From Oxalobacteraceae bacterium (GTDB taxonomy: Bacteria > Pseudomonadota > Gammaproteobacteria > Burkholderiales > Burkholderiaceae_D), in NCBI GenBank assembly GCA_003132085.1, contig PKWO01000518.1, positions 1 through 11,673 on the forward strand: a stretch of 11,673 nucleotides of DNA, written 5' to 3'. Shown piece after piece: positions 1 through 6,392 of this stretch. Both the position numbers and the translations under genes were made by a program. Below the pieces are notes generated by a model. It was not told where the DNA came from. It saw only the letters and a program-made list of their open reading frames with translations, and did not search any database. The stretch's first letter is position 1. Each line of letters starts with the position of its first letter.

Positions 1-1156
1 TAAACAGGCAGTCGCCGATATCCGACGCGATCGGCATACGGCCCGATGCGGCCATCAAGTCGTTGACCGCGCGCGCGATGTCCATCGGCGCTATCGTTTC
101 GTCGTCGACCTCCAGCCCGTGCGGATAGACATGGGGCAGGGCATTGCCGGCAGCGCAGTCGCGCAGACGGCGCGCATGCGCCAGCAAGCCGTCGACCAAC
201 GCTTCCAGCGGAATCTGCGGATAGACGTGATAACCCATCGTAACGCAGCCGTCGAGCGCCAGAATGCTCTTCCGCATATCGATTTTTTTTTCGGATACGC
301 CAAAATTAGTGTCCGAGATGATCACGCCAAGCATCAATAGCGCGTCCGACGTTTCGACCGCTACCGTGATGTCGGCCGAGCCCGCAACCCCAAGATAGGT
401 GCCGAGCAGAGGCGCGTCGGAGTCCGCCAGCAAACCGCGCCCCATGAAACTGGTAACTACCGGCAGGTTAAGAAGGCGCGCCAATTCAGCCACCTTGTGT
501 TCGATGCCGAAACGCCGGATTTCAATACCGACCATCAGCACCGGGGCATGCGCCGCATCGAGCCGCTCCAATAGCTCAAGCACACAGGCCTCTAGCGCAT
601 CGGCATCGTAGTCGAGCGGTGGGTTCATCGCTACAGCGGCACAAGGCGCGGTAACCAGATCGCGTGGCAATTCTATATATACCGGACGCGACTGGGTTAA
701 GCAGCTTTGCAGCACGCGCGCGATGTCGGATGGTGCGCGCGCCAGATCGTCCAACACCACCTGATCGCAGGTAACCTCGCGAAAAATGGCTAGCTGCGAA
801 TCGAGGGTTTTGCTCTGATGATGCAGCAATAAGCCATTGCGCCGCTCCCCGGCTCCAGGCGCACCCGAGATCACGACCAGCGGCACTTTCTCCGCATACG
901 ACGACGCCACCGCATTGACCATGTTGAGCGCGCCTGCGCCGTACGTGACAGCGGCAACGCCCAGGCGTGAATGATAGCGCGCCGAAGCATCCGCCGCGAA
1001 GCCGACTGCCGGCTCGTGGCTCAATGTATATAGCGGCAAAATGCCGGATTCCTCGATTTGCTTAAAAAATGCCAACGCAAAATCGCCGGGGATGCCAAAT
1101 ATCTCCCGCGCTCCATGATGCTTGAGGGCAGTCAGCAATGATCGGGACAGGTTCAT
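1..1156 (-). CDS. ipdC: Indolepyruvate/phenylpyruvate decarboxylase (ThDP-dependent), 3' part cut off by window edge
   Basis: The enzyme decarboxylates aromatic 2-oxo acids (phenylpyruvate, indole-3-pyruvate) to the aldehydes, in Ehrlich-type amino acid breakdown or auxin synthesis. About 385 residues are present, of roughly 540-550 in the family. The N-terminal ThDP-binding (PYR) domain covers about residues 1-170: GIPGDFAL at 21-28, the cofactor-activating glutamate in SHEPAVGF (E48), and the His pair in LLLHHQ (H112-H113) that marks 2-oxo acid decarboxylases rather than acetolactate synthases. The central domain follows (PVLMVGIEIRRFG, TSFMGRGLL). The visible part ends at ASDIGDCLF, where the C-terminal PP domain begins, so the GDG-type Mg/ThDP motif lies outside. 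The wording closely resembles the Azospirillum ipdC product, which favours phenylpyruvate. The ATG at 1156 lies 52 bp after the ubiT stop; an in-frame TGA lies 8 codons upstream and the ribosome binding site is weak. No U-tract terminator separates it from ubiT, so co-transcription is likely but unproven. Confidence 0.9.
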   Translation of the reverse strand, partial: MNLSRSLLTALKHHGAREIFGIPGDFALAFFKQIEESGILPLYTLSHEPAVGFAADASARYHSRLGVAAVTYGAGALNMVNAVASSYAEKVPLVVISGAPGAGERRNGLLLHHQSKTLDSQLAIFREVTCDQVVLDDLARAPSDIARVLQSCLTQSRPVYIELPRDLVTAPCAAVAMNPPLDYDADALEACVLELLERLDAAHAPVLMVGIEIRRFGIEHKVAELARLLNLPVVTSFMGRGLLADSDAPLLGTYLGVAGSADITVAVETSDALLMLGVIISDTNFGVSEKKIDMRKSILALDGCVTMGYHVYPQIPLEALVDGLLAHARRLRDCAAGNALPHVYPHGLEVDDETIAPMDIARAVNDLMAASGRMPIASDIGDCLF

Positions 1157-1208
1157 GATTGGCTTCAAGGTCAAGCTGTTTCAGGTGAAATATTGATTGC
1201 GCCGCCGG

Positions 1209-1679
1209 TCACGTATTTGGCGCCCGCTTGTGCCGCGAAAACACGCGATCAGGTGCCAAACGGCCCAGATCGAACACCGGGCCGTCGATCGCATCTAACG
1301 TGTTCTTGACCAACAGCCCAAGCTCGGTATCGCCGTCCATCGCCAGGCGCCGACTGAAAAATAGAGTATCCGGATCTTCCTGACGCTGGGCCAATAACAG
1401 AAAGTCATGCGCGCTTGCTGCAATCGTCAGATCGGCCTCTCCGTTGTTGCGACATGCTACGAACGCTCGATTCTTCCATTCAAAGTCGAACGCCAACTGG
1501 GCGTCGACGACTCTGATCCGAAATTTTTTCCCGTTTAGCGAGTCCTGCACATCGGACGGCAAGTGCTTCGCAATTGCCAGGTTGAGCCCGATCACGAATA
1601 TCGCTGAACCGGGATACACGGGCAGCAACGACAGCAACTTACCGACAGCAGCCGGCAACGCGAAACGACCTTGATTCAT
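1209..1679 (-). CDS. ubiT: UbiT, SCP2-domain accessory factor of O2-independent ubiquinone biosynthesis
   Basis: A small SCP2 (sterol carrier protein 2) fold protein of 156 residues. In E. coli, UbiT (formerly YhbT) is required with UbiU and UbiV for making ubiquinone without oxygen, and is thought to bind hydrophobic polyprenyl intermediates. The diagnostic stretch is QDPDTLFFSRRL followed by DGDTELGLLVKNTLDAID (about residues 101-132), nearly the same as in E. coli UbiT. It is a little shorter than E. coli UbiT (174), mostly at the C-terminus. The ATG overlaps the ubiV stop as ATGA, and an AAGGAG sits 6 bases upstream inside ubiV, which indicates translational coupling. The gene order ubiU-ubiV-ubiT supports the call strongly. 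Confidence 0.93.
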   Translation of the reverse strand: MNQGRFALPAAVGKLLSLLPVYPGSAIFVIGLNLAIAKHLPSDVQDSLNGKKFRIRVVDAQLAFDFEWKNRAFVACRNNGEADLTIAASAHDFLLLAQRQEDPDTLFFSRRLAMDGDTELGLLVKNTLDAIDGPVFDLGRLAPDRVFSRHKRAPNT

Positions 1680-2578
1680 AACGTGCTCCTTACACTATAT
1701 TCGAGTCCCGGCTTGCCGTTCCAATAGCCATTGCAGGCTTCCGCCGGCATCCAATCCGGCATCCGTTGCAATGCGTCGGTCGTGGAAGTTTCACCGATTC
1801 GAACGCCATCAAACAAATCGATGATGTGTTCGGTGTGCCGCGACTGCGGGCTGATGCGCACCACGTCTACGCCAAGCGCCTGTATCTCCGCCATGTCGCC
1901 GAGCAGGTTGTATACCAACGACGACTGTGTCTGGGTACCGTTCAAAATCAGGAACGGCTGACTCTCGCGCGTCTGCATCAACAAGCCGTCCGGATAGTCC
2001 AGGCAACTGAACTGACAATTGTCCTTTGATAAATTGCGACGGCGCGCGGTAAAACAACGCGCTGAAAAAGCCAGCGGCATGCGCCCGTATGCGAATACCT
2101 CGGTTTCCATACCGGCTGGTCGATCTTGTTGCATCAGCGCCAATCCTGCGCGCCCCATTTCCAGCGGCATCACCCAACGTCCGGCGCCGAACTTAGCCAT
2201 CAATTCCAGCGTCGATGGGTTATAGACATTCAGGTGCGGTCCGGCAACGAATTGAACTTGATTCCCCAGGCAATGTACCGCCCCCATATCGTTGGCTTCA
2301 ACTGCAAAACGCCCGTTGTCGGTGATCTTGCGCAACGTCGTCAAATCGGAACCTGACTCGATCAGGGCTTGGGTCGACAACACCACTTGCTTACCGGCGG
2401 CATCGAGCCGCTCGGCAATCGCCAACCAATCCGCCAGCCGCAATTCATGGCGGCGCGAACAAACCGTTTCGCCCAAATACACAATATCCACCGCAGTTGC
2501 AGCGATCGCCTCATAAAATTCAAATACCACATCGCGCGGCCAATAATATTGTATCGGCCCCAGAGCGAGTTTCAACAT
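1676..2578 (-). CDS. ubiV: UbiV, [4Fe-4S] U32-family subunit of the O2-independent ubiquinone hydroxylation system
   Basis: A 300-residue protein of the U32 'peptidase' family. Known biology: UbiV and UbiU form a heterodimer, each carrying a [4Fe-4S] cluster, and serve in the ring hydroxylation steps of anaerobic ubiquinone synthesis with prephenate as oxygen donor. The four cluster ligands are visible as C40, C175, C188 and C192. The C-X12-C-X3-C spacing of the last three is exactly that of E. coli C180/C193/C197, with the first in VYLGETVCSRR. Other family landmarks are KLALGPIQYYWPR at the N-terminus and VFAYGRMPLAFSARC. The ATG is preceded by a strong AGGAGG and lies 36 bp after ubiU. The stop overlaps the ubiT start. 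The full length and all ligands suggest an active protein. Confidence 0.95.
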   Translation of the reverse strand: MLKLALGPIQYYWPRDVVFEFYEAIAATAVDIVYLGETVCSRRHELRLADWLAIAERLDAAGKQVVLSTQALIESGSDLTTLRKITDNGRFAVEANDMGAVHCLGNQVQFVAGPHLNVYNPSTLELMAKFGAGRWVMPLEMGRAGLALMQQDRPAGMETEVFAYGRMPLAFSARCFTARRRNLSKDNCQFSCLDYPDGLLMQTRESQPFLILNGTQTQSSLVYNLLGDMAEIQALGVDVVRISPQSRHTEHIIDLFDGVRIGETSTTDALQRMPDWMPAEACNGYWNGKPGLEYSVRSTL

Positions 2579-2614
2579 TCTTCCTCCTGAAAGTCTGACG
2601 TGTTGCGGTACCGC

Positions 2615-3673
2615 TCATTTCCATGAACGATGGTAGGCTCCCAGCGTGTGCTGCTGCCCTTCCGCAACCTTGTTTAGTTCCGTCATCCATCCCGGCTTGA
2701 CAGAATAACGCTGCAGGTTGGCGCGACAATGATCGATCGCTTCGCGCCAGACCCTTGTCACCTGCCCGACATACGCCGGGCTGCGCTGGCGTCCTTCGAT
2801 CTTAATGGCGCTCACGCCCATTGCAATTAGCTGCGGCAACAGCTCTAACGTATTTAGGCTGGTCGGTTCTTCAATCGCATAATAATTTTCGTCGGCGACG
2901 TCGAAGCGGCCTTTGCACACGGTCGGATAACTGGCGGTTTCATTGTCGGCGTAACGGTCGATCAACACGCCATTCAGGCGCGACTCAAGGCCATGAGGCG
3001 TTTGATGCCAGCGTACCGCCTTGGCCGGAGAACATACGCCGTGCGTATTGGGTGCGTCCCCGGTAACATAGGACGACAGCGCACAACGCCCTTCGACCAT
3101 TACGCACAGGCTGCCGAAACCGAACACCTCTATTTCAATCGGCGTGTTTTTAGTGACTTGTTCGACTTGCGCCAACGACAGCACGCGCGGCAGCACGGCG
3201 CGCGCCACACCGAAATTCTCGTGATAAAAATTAATCGCCTCGTAATTGGTGGCGGAACCCTGCACCGACAGATGCAAGCGCAGATCAGGATATTTGTCCG
3301 CCGCGTAGCGCATCAACCCAGGATCGGCCAAAATCACTGCATCGATGCCGGCACGTGCGGCGCGATCAATTGCGATGCGCCATAATCCGGAGGTCGATGG
3401 CTGCGGATAAGTATTCAGCGCCAGCAGCACCTTGCGCCCTTTTTTGTGCGCGTACTGGATACCTTGGTCGATTGCGGCATCGTCAAAATTCAGACCGGCA
3501 AAATTGCGCGCATTGGTCGCGTCACGGAACCCCAGATACACACAGTCAGCGCCGTTATCGACGGCAACTTTCAAAGCAGGCAAACTGCCGGCTGGGCAAA
3601 CCAGTTCGATTGGCGGCGCCGATGAGGTGTCGGAACCACTGCCAGGAACAGGGTGAATCGGTGTAATCGTCAT
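2615..3673 (-). CDS. ubiU: UbiU, [4Fe-4S] U32-family subunit of the O2-independent ubiquinone hydroxylation system
   Basis: A 352-residue U32-family protein, partner of UbiV in the anaerobic hydroxylation of ubiquinone precursors. From ELVCPAGSLPALK onward it follows E. coli UbiU closely. The cluster cysteines are C190 and C197 (FGFGSLCVMVEGRC), C214 (THGVCSPAKAVRW) and C253 (YPTVCKGR); the gaps of 7, 17 and 39 residues equal those of E. coli C169/C176/C193/C232. The C-terminal SIKIEGRQRSPAYV-like motif appears as AIKIEGRQRSPAYVGQV. It carries about 21 extra, low-complexity residues before the conserved core. The ATG at 3673 is the first start after an in-frame TGA four codons upstream, and there is no internal Met near the conserved start, so the extension seems real. 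The ribosome binding site is weak. An FNR-type promoter lies about 130-180 bp upstream. Confidence 0.95.
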   Translation of the reverse strand: MTITPIHPVPGSGSDTSSAPPIELVCPAGSLPALKVAVDNGADCVYLGFRDATNARNFAGLNFDDAAIDQGIQYAHKKGRKVLLALNTYPQPSTSGLWRIAIDRAARAGIDAVILADPGLMRYAADKYPDLRLHLSVQGSATNYEAINFYHENFGVARAVLPRVLSLAQVEQVTKNTPIEIEVFGFGSLCVMVEGRCALSSYVTGDAPNTHGVCSPAKAVRWHQTPHGLESRLNGVLIDRYADNETASYPTVCKGRFDVADENYYAIEEPTSLNTLELLPQLIAMGVSAIKIEGRQRSPAYVGQVTRVWREAIDHCRANLQRYSVKPGWMTELNKVAEGQQHTLGAYHRSWK

Positions 3674-3758
3674 GTTGATTCGTCAGGTTCTTAAGTAAGA
3701 TACGGCGCATGGCTATGTTGCACCGGCAAGGGAATGAATTGAATTTTTTCCATGTTGT

Positions 3759-3776
3759 CGGCAATTTATGTTGCCG
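3759..3776 (-). other. Small stem-loop in the predicted ubiU leader RNA
   Basis: CGGCAA and TTGCCG form a perfect 6-bp stem with a 6-base loop, inside the ~130-nt leader that would result from the predicted promoter start at 3805. No U-tract follows on the minus strand, so it is not a terminator. A function, if any, is unknown. Confidence 0.35.
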
Positions 3777-3811
3777 CAGCGCAGTGATTCGTTACTAATT
3801 GTAGGTCTTGA

Positions 3812-3817
3812 ACTATA
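3812..3817 (-). promoter_or_regulatory. Predicted -10 element (TATAGT) of the ubiUVT promoter
   Basis: TATAGT on the minus strand matches TATAAT in 5 of 6 positions. If used, transcription would start near 3805. The FNR-type dyad centred at 3847.5 would then lie at about -42.5, within a base of the class II FNR position (-41.5). No good -35 hexamer is present, as expected for an activator-dependent promoter. Confidence 0.55.
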
Positions 3818-3840
3818 ACGTGAAGGCAATCCTTAATTCC

Positions 3841-3854
3841 TTAATATGCATCAA
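3841..3854 (-). promoter_or_regulatory. FNR/DNR-type binding site upstream of ubiUVT
   Basis: TTAATATGCATCAA is TTAAT-N4-ATCAA, one base from the FNR/ANR/DNR consensus TTGAT-N4-ATCAA. The dyad extends outward: AATTCC on the left (3835-3840) and GGAATT on the right (3855-3860) are perfect inverted copies, giving a 26-bp near-palindrome with one mismatched pair in the arms. The neighbouring regulator has the E-x-x-S-R recognition helix that reads TTGAT half-sites. The site lies 168-181 bp before the ubiU start and about 42.5 bp before the predicted transcription start. Anaerobic activation of ubiUVT by Fnr is known in E. coli. Confidence 0.68.
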
Positions 3855-3932
3855 GGAATTGCAGCTTGCCTCGGCGCGAAACTATGCAACGGCTTAGCGA
3901 GGTGAAACCACCGTAGCGATGAAACTGAAATT

Positions 3933-4613
3933 TTACGCCGCGTAATTGCGTAACTTTTCTATATCCATAATCGTGACTTTCCTTCCGCTTACACGAATCA
4001 ATTGATGCTGACTCAATTCATGCAGGATTCTTGAAAAATGTTCAGGTGTCAGGCTCAGGCGCGATGCGATCACCGTCTTGCTGACTTGCAGCGTGACGAG
4101 GTCGCCATCCTCATGAGACTCTCCTTTCAGCAAATAACCGATCACCCGCTGGCTACCGGAGCGCAACGAATATGCCTCGACATCGCTGATAAGAGCGTGA
4201 ACGCGCCGGCTCAAGCCCGCCAGCATCTTGCGCACAAATGTTGGACTGCGCTCCAGCGCATCGAATACAGCCGCCTTGGAAATATGCAACAGCATCGAAT
4301 CCGCCAGCGCGTGGGCCGAGACGATATATGGTTTCTCCACGAACATGAGCGCCTCACCGAAACTATGCCCAGGGCCAACAATCTCCACCACCTTTTCGCC
4401 GCCTTGCGGCGACGTGGAGGAAAGCTTGATCTGGCCGTACACCACCGTATGGAAACCGACGCAGGGGTCCCCGCGTTGAAATACGACCGCACCACGCGGC
4501 ACATACAATTCCAATGTGGCTGCCGATATTTGGTCGAGTTCAGTGGGCGCTACTTCATTGAACAACGGCAACTTGGATAGAAAGTCTTGCGCTCTGATTC
4601 TGACTGTACTCAT
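3933..4613 (-). CDS. Crp/Fnr-family transcription regulator, DNR-like
   Basis: A 226-residue cyclic-nucleotide-binding-fold regulator. A beta-roll sensor domain (about 15-120, with GEALMFVEKPYIVSA typical of DNR/NNR proteins) is followed by a long dimerisation helix (about 123-150) and a C-terminal winged helix-turn-helix. The recognition helix TPEHFSRILHEL has E191, S194 and R195, the E-x-x-S-R triad of FNR that recognises TTGAT half-sites. The protein has a single cysteine (C51), so it lacks the four-Cys [4Fe-4S] sensor of true FNR/ANR. It resembles Pseudomonas DNR, which senses nitric oxide through haem, but that role is inferred here. I chose the ATG at 4613 because AGGAAG precedes it; an in-frame GTG at 4634 would add 7 residues. 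The gene lies upstream of ubiUVT on the same strand, 259 bp away, and is the obvious candidate to bind the site at 3841-3854. Confidence 0.9.
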   Translation of the reverse strand: MSTVRIRAQDFLSKLPLFNEVAPTELDQISAATLELYVPRGAVVFQRGDPCVGFHTVVYGQIKLSSTSPQGGEKVVEIVGPGHSFGEALMFVEKPYIVSAHALADSMLLHISKAAVFDALERSPTFVRKMLAGLSRRVHALISDVEAYSLRSGSQRVIGYLLKGESHEDGDLVTLQVSKTVIASRLSLTPEHFSRILHELSQHQLIRVSGRKVTIMDIEKLRNYAA

Positions 4614-4634
4614 ACTTTCAAACTTCCTGTACAC

Positions 4635-4666
4635 ATATTGGTCTACGTAAAGACCTATTCCAATAT
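4635..4666 (-). other. Inverted repeat in the leader of the Crp/Fnr-type gene
   Basis: Nested dyads lie just upstream of the chosen ATG: ATATTGG (4635-4641) against CCAATAT (4660-4666), and GGTCT (4640-4644) against AGACC (4651-4655). The two pairings overlap and cannot both form fully. The element ends about 21 bases before the ATG at 4613 and abuts the alternative GTG start. It could be an operator or an mRNA hairpin affecting translation start; the sequence alone does not decide. Confidence 0.35.
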
Positions 4667-4888
4667 TGCTCGTTGTTTCAATATTTATTCCCAGCCATCG
4701 CGGTCAGTCGACTCGAATTCCAGCCCGGGGGTTGCCATTTTCGTTAGAACGCGTTGCCCTGCACTACGTTGTACCAGCGGCAATGCGCACGCCCGAACCT
4801 GACTCGACCTCTGCGCTCCGATTCACTGAACCTAGAAAAACCTAGAGACGGCAGTAGTTTAGTTTTGGCAATGGAAAAGAATGTTCAC

Positions 4889-4894
4889 ACTATG
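4889..4894 (-). promoter_or_regulatory. Possible -10 element (CATAGT) downstream of the second FNR-type site
   Basis: CATAGT on the minus strand matches TATAAT in 4 of 6 positions. With a start near 4882 the FNR-type dyad centred at 4922.5 would sit at about -40.5. This suggests autoregulation of the Crp/Fnr-type gene from a leader of about 270 nt, which is unusually long, so the call is tentative. Confidence 0.3.
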
Positions 4895-4915
4895 AAGAAA
4901 AGTTTGGCAATTTTC

Positions 4916-4929
4916 TTGACGTAGATCAA
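4916..4929. promoter_or_regulatory. Second FNR/DNR-type binding site
   Basis: TTGACGTAGATCAA is TTGAC-N4-ATCAA, one base from the FNR/DNR consensus. It sits between the regulator gene (minus strand, 303 bp away) and cheV (plus strand, 354 bp away). No -10-like sequence is found at the class II distance on the plus strand. A weak one (CATAGT) is found on the minus strand, so it more likely serves the regulator gene. Confidence 0.5.
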
Positions 4930-5197
4930 ATTATTCACAATCCTCCGGCAATCGGAAACAATTGCGTCGCCGGGAGCAACCTGACGCCCACTAAATCCAG
5001 ATATTCGGCATTTGAGAAGAAATTCGGCGCGTTTTACTGAGGTTTTTGGCAAGTTTCCAGATTCTAGGCACTTCCCATTTATACGTTTTTCAACGCACCG
5101 GGAACAACATCCGGTGCCAACGAAGGTAATGCCGCATTGCAGGCTTGTCTTGATTGAAAGTATCAAACCCCGCTCGTATTTTCGTCCATGCGAATTA

Positions 5198-5224
5198 CAA
5201 ATGCAGGCCAGTAAAGGCGGATAA
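5198..5224 (+). promoter_or_regulatory. Candidate sigma-28 (FliA) promoter of cheV
   Basis: CAAA at 5198-5201 and GCGGATAA at 5217-5224 are separated by exactly 15 bases. The FliA consensus is TAAA-N15-GCCGATAA, so this matches 3 of 4 and 7 of 8 positions. Transcription would start near 5230 and give a leader of about 50 nt before the cheV ATG at 5283. It also argues against the longer TTG-started reading frame, which would begin upstream of this promoter. Confidence 0.5.
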
Positions 5225-5282
5225 TCGTGCTATCGTGCTGCTAAAGAGTAACCCTGTCCAACGTGAACTAAAGGCGATCAGT

Positions 5283-6248
5283 ATGAAGACCGTACAACAA
5301 GAGGTCGATGAACGGACCAATCTGACCGCGTCGAACCAATTTGAATTGTTATTGTTCCGCTTGGGGGGCGATGAGAACGGCGAGCACTCCGAACTATACG
5401 GTATCAATGTATTCAAGATACGTGAGATTGTTGCCATGCCGCCCATCACCACTGTCGCCGGTTCGCTGCCGCACATGATGGGCGTGGTCAATCTGCGTGG
5501 GCTCATTATTCCGGTCATTGATTTGGCCGGCATAGTCGGGTGCAAACCCAAGACCGGATTGAATATTATCTTGGTGACTGAATTTGCGCGAACCACGCAG
5601 GCGTTCGCGGTAGAAACGGTCGAAGAGATCGTTCGATTGGATTGGAGCCAGGTATTGTCGGCAGACGGAAGTGCAGGCGGCGGCATGGTCACCAGCATTG
5701 CCAGGCTGGATGGCGATATCGAATCTACCCGCTTGGCGCAAGTACTGGATGTCGAGCAAATATTGCGCCAGATTGCGCCGCCCAGCAGTCCTGATGTCGA
5801 TAAAGAAACCATCGGCCCGCAGCTGATTTTGCCTCCCGGCGCGGTGATCCTCGCGGCCGACGACTCTGGAACTGCTCGCATGCTCATTGAGGGCGGACTC
5901 ACTGCAATGGGAGCGCCATACATCATGACAAAAACCGGCAAAGAGGCGTGGGAGCGGCTGCAATCAATTGCCGACACCGCGCAGGCCGAGGGCAAGACCG
6001 TGCAAGACAAAGTCGCGCTGATCTTGACCGATCTGGAAATGCCGGAAATGGATGGATTTACGTTGACCCGAAAAATCAAGCAAGATCCCCGCTTCAAATC
6101 GATCCCCGTCGTGATTCACTCGTCATTGTCCGGATCAACCAACGAAGACCATGTAAAAAACGTCGGCGCGGATGCCTATGTGGCGAAATTTGACGCTGAA
6201 GAGTTGGCTGCGACCATTCGCAAAACGCTCGCGCAATATATGGCTTAA
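5283..6248 (+). CDS. cheV: CheV, chemotaxis coupling protein (CheW domain fused to receiver domain)
   Basis: A 321-residue cytoplasmic coupling protein that joins chemoreceptors to the CheA kinase and is thought to take part in adaptation through phosphorylation. Residues about 18-165 form a CheW-like domain (YGINVFKIREIVAMPPIT, GVVNLRGLIIPVIDL). Residues about 185-318 form a receiver domain with the acidic pair D193-D194 (ADDSGTARM), phospho-acceptor D250 (LTDLEMPEMDGF), the S/T position in VVIHSSLSG, and K302 (AYVAKFDAEE). All the catalytic positions are intact. The ATG at 5283 has AAAGG at a good distance upstream. The frame is open back to a TTG at 5154, but that start has no support and would place the sigma-28-like promoter inside the gene. 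The gene stands alone, with no other chemotaxis gene in view. Confidence 0.95.
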   Translation: MKTVQQEVDERTNLTASNQFELLLFRLGGDENGEHSELYGINVFKIREIVAMPPITTVAGSLPHMMGVVNLRGLIIPVIDLAGIVGCKPKTGLNIILVTEFARTTQAFAVETVEEIVRLDWSQVLSADGSAGGGMVTSIARLDGDIESTRLAQVLDVEQILRQIAPPSSPDVDKETIGPQLILPPGAVILAADDSGTARMLIEGGLTAMGAPYIMTKTGKEAWERLQSIADTAQAEGKTVQDKVALILTDLEMPEMDGFTLTRKIKQDPRFKSIPVVIHSSLSGSTNEDHVKNVGADAYVAKFDAEELAATIRKTLAQYMA

Positions 6249-6253
6249 TGTGC

Positions 6254-6290
6254 AAAGACCGGGCTTGCAGCGCCGAAGCGTCCGGTTTTT
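6254..6290 (+). terminator. Intrinsic terminator after cheV
   Basis: Starting six bases after the cheV stop, ACCGG (6258-6262) pairs with CCGGT (6282-6286), and an inner GCTT (6263-6266) pairs with AAGC (6276-6279) across a two-base bulge. A run of five T (6286-6290) follows directly. The AAAG before the stem can pair with the T run, so the element may also work in the other direction. Confidence 0.75.
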
Positions 6291-6392
6291 CGCAACGCGT
6301 GTCGAAAATCCAAACGCGTTGCGCCAGATGCTGAAATTCTTCCCTTTCGGTCAGTCAAGGCCACCACCATATTAGCGGACTCCATTATGCAG

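Larger units (their letters stand above)
4614..5282. other. Gene-free stretch between the regulator and cheV
   Basis: These 669 bases hold no ORF that I consider real. The minus-strand reading frame at 4885-5166 (93 codons, Cys-rich) has no recognisable similarity or ribosome binding site. What I can support here is a hairpin just before the regulator start (4635-4666), an FNR/DNR-type site (4916-4929) and a sigma-28-like promoter (5198-5224). A short direct repeat, CCTAGA spaced by AAAAA-type sequence, occurs at about 4830-4848. Nothing else stands out. Confidence 0.6.

Noticed and set aside
1157..1208. A possible separate promoter or terminator between ubiT and ipdC
   Set aside because: Only very short dyads without a T run and no convincing -35/-10 pair are present.
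3691..3753. A 20-codon upstream reading frame in the ubiU leader (minus strand)
   Set aside because: No ribosome binding site precedes its ATG and there is no hallmark of a regulatory leader peptide.
4885..5166. A 93-codon minus-strand reading frame between the regulator and cheV
   Set aside because: It has no ribosome binding site, no recognisable sequence and a biased Cys/Ile composition; it overlaps the FNR-type site, so it is probably a chance frame.
5154..5282. A 43-residue N-terminal extension of CheV from a TTG start
   Set aside because: The segment does not look like CheV, lacks a ribosome binding site and contains the sigma-28-like promoter; the ATG at 5283 fits the family.
5195..6097. 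A 300-codon minus-strand frame opposite cheV
   Set aside because: It is antisense to a gene with clear CheW and receiver motifs, and its product is Ser/Thr/Ile-rich with no domain.
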